From assembly GCF_964340395.1 (NCBI RefSeq), contig NC_135566.1:7595001-7659000 (forward strand): a stretch of 64,000 nt of DNA. The letters are read 5' to 3'. This document shows positions 52,251-63,955 of the stretch, in pieces. The notes beneath the pieces are model-generated. The model saw nothing but the letters and a program-made list of their open reading frames with translations, searched no databases and was not told the origin of the DNA. A program made the translations under genes and the position numbers. Numbering within the stretch: the first letter of the stretch is position 1; each line of letters starts with the position of its first letter. This DNA is from Glandiceps talaboti (lineage: Eukaryota; Hemichordata; Enteropneusta; Spengelidae).

Positions 52251-55200
52251 CTTTTACGGTGCATGCAGCAGGAACAACAGGAACTCATAAGTAATTAAAA
52301 ATGATATAAAACAGCACTTGGATTAAAAATTGACAGTTAGTGACATTTACTGTGGCTTTTTTTAGTCGCCTAGTATTTGCCTGTTCCAAGTAGATGTTAT
52401 ACTGAACATAATTTACTATCAACTAATATGCACTTCTCACCTTTCTAAACAATTTACTCATTTAAACGATGTAATATGTCTTCCATGTCAAGCTTTCAAT
52501 GAATTTGTAATATTTCACTATCCTGATTCAGATATGGAGAACATTTGGACAGTGTTGGAAAGCGCCTAGATAGTAATCAATCACACTTGAAAACCACTCC
52601 AGTAAATTTGTCAACGTTTCATTTGTGTCACTATCTCAGAAATGAAGATGATTTACTTATCTCGATGAATCCGTGAAGAAATCAATTTACATTTTTAAGA
52701 CACGAGACAAATTGACAGCAAGGATGAATATCTATAAACATTCCTACAGAGTATTTTCCAACATCAATATTTAACACAAGTTGAGTTATTGTAAACCCTT
52801 AAGACATCTCTGATGTCATTATTCTTGATACATAAGAAAATCTGATGAGTTAGTCAAACATGTCCTGTGTTATGCATTAATAGAAGGTTTACATTTGGTT
52901 ATAAATTGTATTACATCATTGCTGAGAAGTGGTGCAGTGATGTTAATACTCACCAACAAAAGCATCTTAATCTTTTGCTTTTATTTTGTCCAAGAAAACT
53001 TAAATCTCAGTGTGCTGAATCAGGAAAAGAAATACTACGAAATTTTTTATACAGATCAAAACGATGTCAAGTTAAGCCATTCTAAATTCAAATATGGCTG
53101 CTGAATACCGTGTTAACTCTATTGGAAAATAAAACATAGTCAATTTCCTTGAAAAGATGGATGGTGAACTCCCAAACGTCTTTCCGTTCTTTGAAAAGGA
53201 CCAGGAACAAGCCTTCATATGTAAATTTGGAGAGATTTGAAGGAATACGAGTTTCAATATGCATTCTACCTTTACTATAAGAAAAGGATTACAGTTTGGT
53301 TATACACTGTGGTACATCATAGATGGCAATTGGGATACTGATATCTTACTCACAGGACTTGGGAAAGTAGCCAATGCAGTAGAAAATCTATACTATTTGA
53401 TCAAAACTTCATGTTCCATTTTCAGATGGAACGTTGAACATGTCCAGACTACTACATTATTACAATTGGCCAAAATTAGGTGCCAGGAAGGCATGTTTGA
53501 AGAGGATTGATAAAAAGACTTAAATTACAAGAGAGTTACAGGGGCCATCATAAAGCCATGGCAACAATAACATTTGGTAAGTTTGCTTTAACATTTCAAT
53601 TTGTTTTGAAATTCAGAAAACTTGTTTTTGTACATATTGAAGTATAGGTACTTGTCTATTGATCAAACTATGTGCACAGCCCTGCAGTCTTACTGTTCAA
53701 TTAGACTGTCAATTTAAATAATTAATATACTTAGGTTAGTTTCATGTTCTTCAATATTGTGAACACAGATAAGCTGCTGAATGCAAACTGAAGTCAGGAT
53801 TAAGATATCTTCATCCTAATTAACCAACAAGGGAGTAACATCAGGAGCTTGTTGACATGTAAAACGTCCTCCCCAAGCTATTTAGCTTTACAGTCAATAT
53901 GTTATTTAAGCTCTTAAAACTTTCTTTTCTCCCTTTTCTCATAATATTAAAGGTGGTACCTATTTTCAGGATACATAGTACATAATTTTGGGATTCACTT
54001 ACAAACTTTTTTTTTTTTTTACTTTTTGTGTGAAATGGTACTGTTTGAGGATTGAGCTCCTTTCAATGATGTTTTGGTTTAAATTTTCTTGAGCCTGAAA
54101 GTATCTACTGGAGCTTTGATAAATAAATGGTTTTACTAAAAAAAAAAAAAAAAACCTTTCAAATGCACAATAATAATCTTTATAAATTATTATACTGTAC
54201 ATTCCTTTAGGGAAATAATTGTCTCCCAAGAAGTGTGGTAAAGACCCTCATGGGTCCAATGTTATGTATTTAGACAATGCATACAGCTTTCTGTTTCAAG
54301 TAACCTCTCCAAACCCCGCACTCAAGGTCACCTCACAAGCTATTAAGTTCTTTTTCTTTCTCTTTCACAACTGGTGATTTACTCAATCTTCCTATTTCAC
54401 TGAACATTATAACATTTCACAAGCATAATCACAAAAGTTTTTGATATTTTCATAATATGTCTGTTTGTAACATTCTGTTTTATATCACCTTTCCAGATCC
54501 CACACTCAAGGTCATCTTTTTCACAATTAAGCCATGCTTTATCTGAATAACGCATGGGAGTTCTAATTCATTACGATGTTTTCACTGGAGAGTGGAACTA
54601 GGTCAAGAACATCAATATTGCAATGAATAGTAAATTGAACTATCCTAAATAACTTCTGGCTTGAATGCTAATATTAGATTTTTATCAACTCTTAAAGTCT
54701 TTAGTAAATTTTTAATTGTGGGATTATAAATACATTTATCTTTGATTTATAATATGACAGAAGCCCATGAAATGTCACTGCAAGTGTGACGTACTCGGGG
54801 TATTTGCATGAGTACATGCACTTTTCTTTGCAGTTATACATTCATGAGCATAAAGAGTGCAAGTGCAGCCGGAAGAACTGCAAGCATGAGCATGAATCCC
54901 CCCCCCTCCCCCCGTCCCTAGTACCCTTGCATTTGCTCATGGCTTCTCTTATTACCTTTAGTGCAAGTAATCACCGGTGCATATGTAATAATGCAATATT
55001 ATCCCGTAATCTTTCTTTTATGTGTTATTTTGATGATAAATTTAAGCAATAAACCACCCTCTGGGAATGGTATACCAAGAGGTTTTGACCCGTGAATGAA
55101 ATATATGCACGAGCTTTCTGTATACATCAGAGTTCATGTCTTTACTCAAGTATTGTCAAAAAAGACAAACACATTAAAATTCAAGATTGGTCCATTCTTA

Positions 55201-55676
55201 AACTTCAAGGCTGTTTGAAATAGTTTGGGGAATAAATGTCCCCTCTCAATTTTCACTGAGGTTTCTTGAACAGTGAAAGGATGTGCATATCAAGTAAATG
55301 TTGTGTTAAAAAATTCAACCTTTCCTTCAGTAGCATTTATTATTATATACCCTGTGAGGTAAAATTAATGTCATTTGTAAAAAGATTCATAATCACTGAA
55401 GTTAGGCATATTTATATATTTTTTCCTGAATTTTTTATCTCATGCAGGAAAATTACATAAGGGGTTTGTCACAATGAGTCAAAGCTGAAAATTGACAAAA
55501 ACCCTGTGTTACAAGTATTTTCAAGCTGAATGAAGACAAATATTGGAGTGTAACATAATTATATTGACTGTGCAATCTTAACTTACAAAAAATTGAAAAA
55601 TAATGGTAATTTCAAAGTTTTTAGCTACCATTTCAAGCACTGCAGAACCAGTGACATAAGTGTACATTGTCACAAC
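52251..55676. other. CpG-poor stretch, no gene recognised
   Basis: Weakly similar segments at 52880-52955 and 53280-53355 share ACA-TTTGGTTATA and TACATCAT. The phrase CACTCAAGGTCA-CT recurs near 54320 and 54500. Poly-T at 54007-54020 and poly-A at 54139-54154 are short homopolymers. No coding evidence. Confidence 0.4.
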
Positions 55677-55804
55677 TTACAACCCAAACAACAAATCCTG
55701 TAACGTGTATTTAAGGTTCAAATGAGTACATCTTGGCTTACGCATGGTCTTCATCCTTATATGAATATCATGTCTTCCTTGCATTAACTCTAGACTGTCG
55801 TGCC
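55677..55804 (-). CDS. Possible terminal coding exon, minus strand
   Basis: On the minus strand an acceptor-like run ending gctatattgcag is followed by a frame of 41 codons (starting HDSLELMQGRHDIHIRMK) to a TAA, entered in phase 2. That phase fits the two bases left over by the exon at 63596-63665, so the two could belong to one transcript. Chance could also explain a 41-codon frame here. An alternative donor (GC|GTAAGC) lies inside it. No family is recognised. Confidence 0.22.
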
Positions 55805-57945
55805 CTGCAATATAGCAACATCAAAAACACAAGCGGGTCAGAATTAGAATTACAGTTCAAAATAAAGTAATGACCTCCAAACTGAACCTTCTGGTGCAAC
55901 GCAATAAATGTGATTTCTTGTAGCCTAACACACAAACTCATGTTGTCACCCGAGTGGGAGGATTTTTTTCACCACTTGGATGATTGTACTGCTACAGGGT
56001 TTCCATTTTCTGATGTTCAGTGTAGGAGTAGTGTCATCCATTCCAACACTCCTCAATGCCATCCTACTCATCTTTCTCTATCAACCTTGGTCTTAAATTA
56101 CCATGCACTATAACTGATGTTATTTTCTGCAGTTTGCTGATGGCCATAACGCTTTCAATAATGTCAACAGCTACCTTGATATGCCATTATTCAAATAGGT
56201 TCATGATACACTATTCATGATACCTGGCAATAGAAAGGGTCAAACCTGGGTCAAGGGGGGGGGGGGTGAGTTTAATGACACTTGCATGTTTCTAGAATAA
56301 CTGAATTTCCTGTTTTATGCCCTTCAATGTATATAGTATTGACATTTTTGCCATTAAATTTTACTGTCTTCAACTAATTTTCAAAGACTAAATTTTACAG
56401 ATTACTAAGCTTGGTGCATTATGTTTATATACAAAGAAGCATTTCAGCCACTACTTATTTTGGTGCTTTTGTTTTCCAGAAAATAAGTCTATAGTGAAAA
56501 CTTTCAGTTTGTAACATCTAGTTCTAGTTTGCATGGTGGATAAAAGGTCAAAAACTCCTTCTATGCAACCCATACTATAATTTTTTATTTTGTAGATTTT
56601 CGAGTGTTGGATGTGATAACTGTACATGTTCTCTGCAGTTTGCTGGCAGCCATATTTCCAAATATCATGATATGCCATTATCACATACAAATATACATAT
56701 GGCCAGTGGCCATAGTATTGAATCCAAAATGGAATTTGAGTCTATGCATGTATAAAATGCAAAACACTTTTAACTCTAGGTATTATATGTCGTATCTGCA
56801 ATCTCGAATGAGTTTCAAATTCTGAAATCTTACTATTTTTTTTCTTTCTTCTTCTCTACAATAGAAATATGTATAAGTCTGTCCGATGCTGTTTCTTTTT
56901 ATTCTGCCAACTTCATGACAGAAACTGAAAATGCAGAAGTCTAGATTGAGATTATTAATAGACTGCGAAAAAACGCATTGAAGTATTTATTCATTATCAT
57001 AATATGTAGTTATCATATAGAATGGAAATTCTTGTTTACAGCAAAATGTCAAATATATTCTTTGGGATGATCACACAATGTCACTGAGCACAATAAACGA
57101 ACTTCATTTAATTAGGGCCAGAGGGGGTTTGGCGCCAATATGATTGCTGAACTTCATTTTTGCACTTCTAACCAAATTTCAAAAACCTTCACACTTTCAA
57201 TGATAACAGGTTGTTTATTTACTACTGAGATGTTGATAAGTCAATTAAAATTTACTTCTTATGTGATATACAGTGCTGGGGTTCTGGTAATATTTTACTG
57301 TGTTTACCATCATCATGTTCTTCCATTGCATTGATCGTAGTGGTGTCACCACTGCAGTTTTCATCATGATTAAAATCATAAATAAATGTGTTGATGCCAC
57401 ACTTGTGCACATTAATTTATTGAGATTATGCATGTGCAATTGTCCCTAACTTTAAGCATGCGCTTCAGGAATAAAAGTCTTCAACATTGCTGTTCCCATG
57501 CATAAACAGGGAAAATACTTTATGGATATTTCCATTAACGATTCATAATAAAAGTAGCTTCAATCTCCTGGCGAGATACTTCTTAAAAACTAAAATAAGA
57601 TACTTTTGAGATTGAACATTCTTCTTAATGATGAACTATTACACACATCAGGTAAGGAAGAAAGCACCTCAGGGACAAATTTTGTTGAAAACCAAAGTAA
57701 CTAGAATCCATCATATTTTCTATCAGTAAAAGCTTAATCCTTATGCTTTTGAATTATGACAACCATAAATTGGTTCATCTTGTTTTTAAGGAAATTGCTA
57801 TTATTTCGTCATAGGGTTATTAAACCCAGTACATGTTGGCCATTTTATAATATACTAGGGTAAATTTTGAGACCATTTTATTCTCTACTTGCACTTCTCA
57901 TATTAAAGATGACTTAAATCATATGGAGATTGGTCTTTCAGCTAT
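55805..57945. other. CpG-poor stretch, no gene recognised
   Basis: Only short chance frames. A G9 run lies near 56258. Confidence 0.45.
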
Positions 57946-58140
57946 GATACCACAATTGTTTGGAGCAAATTGCCAAACGCTGTCTGCTCTGCACTGAGTA
58001 TTGAGACTTTCAAGTCGAGACTAAATACACACCTTTTTGAGAGAGCTTATTTGTGACAGTATTTGTTGTAAAACATCAGTGAGCATCGATTTATGGATAC
58101 TAGGCACTATCTCCTTATCATTATTATATCTATATCTTAT
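57946..58140 (+). mobile_element. Short LINE 3'-end fragment (reverse-transcriptase C-terminus)
   Basis: A 36-codon frame at 57946-58056 reads TTIVWSKLPNAVCS...ETFKSRLNTHLFERAYL and stops at TGA 58054-58056. It matches the last block of L2/CR1/Rex-type polyproteins (LWNSLP...FKSRLKTHLF) and the same region of the copy at 40.76-40.88 kb. The following bases up to about 58140 resemble the short 3' UTR of these elements. Upstream similarity is lost, so this is a 5'-truncated, decayed copy. Confidence 0.7.
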
Positions 58141-58884
58141 GGATACATTTTTAGATCTTACTGCCTTCTAATCAAAAACATTGTATTTTTTTCTTCAGTT
58201 TAACTGTACTAGAATAGGTTTTTTATTTTTTATTTATTTATTGTGCTTTGACATCAGTCGGCAGTCCACACAGGAGACTAGCACATATAAATGTAGACCC
58301 CGTGCACAACAAATTTAGACACGAAAAACAACAGTACTGTTAACTTATAATACAAAATCACTAAACTGATATAGTTAAAGATGTCAAAATTTACATTAAA
58401 TGACACTAAGCACAATGACAGATAGAGACCCAAGTACAGGGTTTGTGATTTTACACTAAACAACACTTAGCAAAATTTATACTGGGTATCTCAGAATCAA
58501 ACTTATTCACAAACATTTGTTGGTATGTACATAGTCTGAATGTTAACGTTGTTGCTTTTGGGGTTTGAGTTTTCAGGAACAAAATAACAGCAAATCTTAT
58601 AAAATATGATAAAATGACGCATGAACCATACAACATGTACCTAATCCTTGATGGCTTTTTCAATATGCAATAAAACTACAAATACTAGTTAAACGTTTTA
58701 TCACACGCCAAATGTATCACAGTTCCTAAATATAAAAACCATAAAACACAAAAAAGCTACAACTGAAGCTGTTATCTCGTAAATATACCATCATTTACAA
58801 GTATAATAATACTTAATATTTCATAAATACTGAGAAAATCACCCTTGGTTGTTTTAATTTATTACACTGATTGCTTACTTTGGC

Positions 58885-59190
58885 TGTATATGGGACAGGC
58901 TCCATCAGTGCACTGTTAGAATCAATTATATATATACTAAATGAGGATTAAAACTCAAACCATGCTCTACTTTCTATATTGAATGGGGTCAAATATTTTT
59001 TACTTCCCTTGCCCCTCCCCCTCCCCTTAGTTGTTTACTTTATCTGTTTGCATAGTGTATATGACACCTACTCCATCAATGAACAGTTAGAATCAATTAC
59101 ACATTAGATGAGGATTCAAATGCAAACTCTACCCCTACTTTCTGTCCCAAATGGATGTCAAGTATTTTTTTTCCTTCATTTCCCCTCCAT
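58885..59190 (+). repeat. Tandem duplication, about 171-bp unit, two diverged copies
   Basis: TTAGAATCAATTA at 58916 and 59087, followed in both by ATGAGGATT-AAA, CTACTTTCT and TCAA-TATTTTTT then a C-rich run, marks two copies of one unit. They differ at many sites. Confidence 0.6.
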
Positions 59191-59389
59191 TCCCCTAAAT
59201 CACCAATGTACAAGACATGAAAGCTGTAAACAAGATTTGAGTATAAATGTGAAATACTGTATGTTTCCTGATTCAAGACCTTCATTTATCAACACTGGTT
59301 GTCTTTGGCAACTTTTTTACCTGTGAAAAGTCCATACTGGACAGGAAGAATGACTCCCCACATACACACACAAAACAAGCCACAGAAAA

Positions 59390-59500
59390 ACAAACAAAAA
59401 ACAACAACCTCAAAACAGCACTGGGTGAGACAATATAAAGGAAAAACAAACAAAAACAACAACCTCAAAACAGCACTGGGTGAGAATAAAGGAAACTGCA
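59390..59500 (+). repeat. Recent 55-bp tandem duplication
   Basis: ACAACAACCTCAAAACAGCA followed by CTGGGTGAGA begins at 59401 and again at 59456. The copies are nearly identical. Confidence 0.8.
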
Positions 59501-60029
59501 ATATTTGATTAGTGTATTTCCAAATTCTAGACCCTTGTAAGATTTAATCAACAGTGGTTGCCATTGGCAATCTGGTAAAATTCCTAATTGCACCCATATC
59601 CATCAGAATGTACAACACAAGTTGCATCTAATCCTCTTAGATGATAATCCTGACTTACACAGTTACACTACTACAGTGATTCCACTATCGCAACATGACT
59701 CCTCAAAGGAAAATAAGTAACATGCCCCTCTATACACTGTCGATTGAAATTAAATCTGGTATCATTATTCTGTTGGAATTTTATCTTTCCTTGTTGTAGA
59801 ACAGAGTTTATGTTTCCAATTTCTTTTCATTGCATTTTGTTGATAAAACTTCAGCGCAAAATAGACAAGGATTCAATTTCAGAGAGTAAAATGTTGCTGA
59901 GAAAATTCTGAGACTTCAGAAAAATGATAGAAACTGATATATATAAAATAACAATTATTTTGTGATAAACAATAAAATCATAAATTATAAGACATCACGA
60001 AATGATATATACAGGTTAATTTGTTTATT

Positions 60030-60460
60030 TCAGAAACTTAACAAAATTATATTAAAAAGGAAATATTTCAGAGAAAAAATGAATATTTGATTATGAAATT
60101 TCACATGTCACCTTTGTGCCAGATTTGATACAAATTTGATATTGCATTTCTGAGAAATGATGTATTATGGATGGACAGACAGACACACGGATGGACAGAT
60201 GGAACCCAGTGTAATAGTCCCCCCGGCCCCTTTCTGGGGACTAAAAACCGAGGAGTAAATAGCATTACCTTCACTTATGGAAAGGTATAAAATGTCCAAC
60301 AAAATCAGATTACGGATACCAACTAAGGCCAAATAAAAAAAGTTGTTTGAATGTAATTGGAACAACACAATTTTTTTTTACGCCTAAGTTAAAAATCAAA
60401 GCTAATTGTGAAACTTAACAAAATGGTATATTAATGGGGAATTTGTTTCAGAGAGAAAAA
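60030..60460 (+). repeat. Diverged repeat pair around a GGAC/AGAC tail
   Basis: GAAACTTAACAAAAT-TATTAA-GG-AAT-TTTCAGAGA occurs near 60035 and again near 60411. Between them are GGATGGACAGACAGACACAC (about 60169) and a GC-rich end CCCCCCGGCCCCTTTCTGGG, resembling 3' tails of retroposons in marine invertebrates. No reading frame supports a coding element. Confidence 0.4.
60320..60388. repeat. Possible solo terminal repeats of the MITE-like family
   Basis: The bases at 60350-60386 (TAATTGGAACAACACAATT then a T run and ACGCCTAAG) resemble the right end of the element at 22471-22845. A weaker inverted counterpart (AAGGCCAAATAAAAAAAG) begins near 60324. The internal sequence is absent. Confidence 0.35.
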
Positions 60461-61039
60461 AGACAGTTATTTCTGAGACTTTCAAAGATGACACACGTCC
60501 ACACAAATCCCTATGCCACTATGTCAGTTTTTGAATGAATGAATAGAGCATAGTAATACAGTGGATTAATACTTTAGTCTATAACTTCCTGTATCTAATC
60601 ACTCACTGGAACAGACATCTCATTAAATATGCATAAACTGTATATCATAACACAGTGGGACAAGTCAATTTATATTAATGATATCCATTATACTTCTGTC
60701 TGGCATTGTCATGAATCACACAGCAAAATGAAACATGATGTACAGTTTATAATCTTGTTAAACACAAGTTAACTTGTAAACCTACTCAGATTTTCAATGA
60801 TGCCTTAATTCATACAAGATTCTTTCAGTGGCATGTTTTACTAAAGTGTCATTTTCACCAACCAAGTGATCTAGAGACATGAGATCAGATATGAAGTGTG
60901 TCTTGTATGTTCTTTGATTTATGTTTACTAACACCTTACTAAATACTATATGACCCAAAATATTTCTTCAAGTAAAAAAACACAAAATTTCAGGGTGTTA
61001 TTAATCATTGCTACTGATAAATATTCTTATAATGTTTTT

Positions 61040-61545
61040 ATTAAAAGTCCTTGGGCAAGATTGGAACCACAGTTGTGACCCAGTCATCCCAGCTGTAGGA
61101 TAGAAATTGCGACATGAATGCACTTCTTCCTTCAATCCTAAGTGCTTACAGAGGACGTGGAAAGGGCTGTTGTGCCACTATAGATCTGTTTCAGGGGTAA
61201 TAATTGCAAAGTGCCTTCAGCACAGAGTGGAAAAGCACTATATAAAAAACAAAGACTGCAATGGATTGTATGCTGTTCCAGGGAGTTGAAGGATAAAGGG
61301 TGGTTGTGCCACTATAGATCTGTGCCAGGGGTAATAATTGTAAAGTGCCTTCAGCACACAGTGGAAAAGCACTATATAAAAATGAAGGCTGCAATGCATT
61401 GTATGCTCTCCAGGGAGTTGAAGTATACAGGGCTGTTGTGCTTTGTAGATCAGTATCAGGGGTAATAATTGTCGGCACCTGCTGTTCTCCAGGGGGACAG
61501 GCTCATTACAAATACATTTCATTATTATCATTATTATCATTAATG
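61040..61545 (+). repeat. SINE/L2-like tail with a unit of about 133 bp repeated three times
   Basis: The segment opens with AAGTCCTTGGGCAAGATTGG, a phrase typical of SINEs that share an L2 tail. It then repeats the block beginning GTTGTGCCACTATAGATCTG at about 61170, 61304 and (diverged) 61434. The first two units end in GTGGAAAAGCACTATATAAA, the L2-type terminus, and the third runs into an ATT/ATC microsatellite near 61520. Small open frames here come from the repetition. Confidence 0.6.
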
Positions 61546-62639
61546 AAAAGTTTCAATATGTCCTTCAAATAAATTGTATTTTGAATGTGAAAAAGCACCA
61601 TTCAATATTAGATTTGTGAGTATTAGACAGCGGCCCTAAGCTGTAAAATATTATACTCCAGCTGATGAAATGAGATGAATCTACAACATTAAAAGTGAAA
61701 AAGATTCCATAAAAATAAATGAATAATAAGAAAACCCAGGTAATACCTATATTCATTTATGAAATAAGAGGCAGTTACTTTTTAAAGGCATCAAGTACCT
61801 GCACAACCAAAAATATTTAAGAGAGCCGCATCTATATTTCCTATACTTAGAATCAGTAAAATTTCTCTCTGAACTATGTGATACTAATATTCCAATAAAT
61901 GATGGTGTATTTTCGATAAAAGTGTCTAGGTAACTTGGCAAAGTATAGTAATCATAGTGTTATTATTGTACAATTATGTCTTAAGTATGTGAAACGAAAC
62001 CCAGTATTAGTGCTGGTAGTCATGTGACTAAATTGCTTGCAGGTTTTATTCATATCAATATGCTTGTACCACTTAGCAAGTTATTATGGCATTGAAAAGT
62101 GCTTTCAACCTCATTCTTACTGTATCGTTCCATTCAGAGATGTTTAAGTATTTGAGAGTGCTTCAAACTTAGCGTAGCATAGATCTTTAATAACACATCA
62201 TTACTCAGACTTTTGAATACTAAAAGGTTTGTTGTGACTTTGGTGTTTGCTGTGTTTCAGCTCATTTACTATTAAAGGGAACAGCACTCACGGAAATAGA
62301 AGTAGTTTATTAAACTTTGGGTACTGGAGTCATTTCATGACATCGCATAAAGTTTGAAACTCTTTTTCACCTCTCTCTTGTTCTCACAGTGGTCCACCAT
62401 GGGACTTAGCAGACATGAATATTTATTAGATATACACTGAATATTCATAACTATTTATCTAAAGTAATAAGCACTTAGAAGTCATGATGCATCTAGTATT
62501 ATACATATGTAGTAAATTAGTTTATCCAAATGTTTCCTTTAAATCTAGTTTTACAAGACATATCACAAATTCCAATCTTTCACCACTGAAAATTCGGCTA
62601 GGAAAGATAGCACCAATGGCATTGTAGCACAACTGTATT
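61546..62639. other. CpG-poor stretch, probably old repeat
   Basis: Contains a pyrimidine-rich acceptor-like run ending CTCACAG at about 62388 followed by CCACCATGGG. The frame after that ATG closes after 13 codons, so no gene is called. Confidence 0.4.
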
Positions 62640-62930
62640 TGGTTGTTGCTATGGACATGGTCTTGTTGCTAGGGATGTTTGCATACATTTTGGAATCTTT
62701 ATTAACTTGCCTACCCTTCCTACTTTCCATTTTTGCAATCATTTAAACCATCATTTAGCTGTTGCTGTTGCTAGGCATATTTGCATACATTTTTAAAATC
62801 TTTAGTCACTTACCTACCTATCCCTGTTGTTGTCTTTGTAATATGCATCAGCATTTCACTGTTGCTAAGGGCATGGTCATGGTTGCAAGGGTCAATTGTG
62901 TCAAAATGTTTTAAACAATGACTGCAGAAT
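62640..62930 (+). repeat. Modular repeat with GTTGCTA-GGCAT units
   Basis: Diverged copies of a unit of about 110-120 bp containing GTTGCTAGG-AT-TTTGCATACATTTT, then ACTT-CCTACC and CATTT, start near 62661, 62773 and 62867. It leads directly into the next modular array. Confidence 0.5.
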
Positions 62931-62934
62931 AATA

Positions 62935-63440
62935 CCTACAGAAACATCCCCACCAAGTTTCAACCCATTCACCATCCCGTTTCTAGATATAAGTTTTTGA
63001 CCAAAATCAAGATTTTTAGACCTAGTTTGTATATCGCTGATGGAATCATCATGTTATGAATACAGCTTCATCTACACATCCCCAGATGTATCCCCATTAA
63101 ATTTCAGCCCAATCTGCTCAGTAGTTTTGGAACTATATATTTTTGACAAAAAAGACACATTTTTAGCCCCAATTTGCATATCACTGATGGGATGATCACG
63201 TTATGAATACTTCTTAATGTAACCACCTCTAAGAGCGTTCCAACCAAATTTCAGATCGATCTGCTGAGTAGTTTTGGAATTTAAGTTTTTTGACCAAAAA
63301 TCACATTTTTTTACCCAAATCCCACATCTGTGATAAGATCATTTTGATTTGAACAATTTTACAACTAGACAGCCAAGATAATATACCAACCAAATATCAT
63401 GGCAATCGGTCCAGTGGTTTTTGACTTTAAGTTGTTTACA
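62935..63440 (+). repeat. Modular tandem repeat, about 146-bp unit, ending in an AC/AGAC tail
   Basis: Module boundaries marked by ATGTTATGAATAC (ends 63063), ACGTTATGAATAC (ends 63210) and TTTTGATTTGAAC (ends 63354) give spacings of 147 and 144. Each module carries CCAA-TTTCA, GAT-TGCTCAGTAGTTTTGGA and TTTTTGACCAAAA. The last module ends in CAATCGGTCCAGTGGTTTTT, a common 3' end of invertebrate retroposons, then the microsatellite. No coding frame. Confidence 0.6.
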
Positions 63441-63480
63441 CACACACACACACGCACATCAACACAGACAGACAGACACG
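63437..63480 (+). repeat. AC/AGAC microsatellite
   Basis: AC run with one G interruption, then AGAC units, forming the tail of the modular repeat to its left. Confidence 0.85.
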
Positions 63481-63595
63481 CTGCCATGCATAGCACTACT
63501 GAACCTTATCAGTTCAGTTGTGCTAATAATGAACTCTAAACTTATTTTGGAAAATTGGGATGAGAAAGTGATAACATTGTGTGTGTCATTCTTAC

Positions 63596-63665
63596 CTTTC
63601 ATCAACTATCCTTGACATATACTCAGCAAGCCTTGATCTATCAACACTTTCAGTGAACTTTTCAC
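63596..63665 (-). CDS. Internal coding exon of an unidentified minus-strand gene
   Basis: Read on the minus strand, a pyrimidine-rich acceptor (cttttgtgtttcctcag) precedes the exon, and GAAAG|GTAAGAA, a near-consensus donor, ends it. The 70-nt exon is open in only one frame, with 22 full codons: EKFTESVDRSR followed by LAEYMSRIVDE, plus split codons at both ends (phase 2 in, two bases out). The mix of charged and hydrophobic residues suits an amphipathic helix. I do not recognise the protein. Neighbouring exons should lie right of the window and, after a long intron, to the left. Confidence 0.5.
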
Positions 63666-63955
63666 CTGAGGAAACACAAAAGACGATATGATTCTCATAT
63701 GATGGAAAAAACCCTCAAATTTCTGAGTTGAAAAGGGATTGAATGGATAATTTAATCTCAAGGCTTACAAATTTGTTGTATAAAATTGAAATAAAGCAGT
63801 ATGCCACAACACATACATTTCAATGTAAATGTTTATAAACTTTTTTCAATAAACAAACGTATACATGTCAAATAAATACATACATACATATATATAGTAA
63901 ATAGTATCAAACTCGTAGAATAGAGTGCTCGATGCTTGGGTAAGCAGGGCGGGAA

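Noticed and set aside
52867-53510. Two frames with similar peptides (FGYKLYYII and FGYTLWYII)
   Set aside because: Similarity is short and weak at DNA level, with no splice signals. It is probably a decayed duplication and not a gene family.
62388-62441. Good splice acceptor followed by a perfect Kozak ATG (CCACCATGGG)
   Set aside because: The frame stops after 13 codons with no donor. The surrounding phrase looks like an old interspersed repeat.
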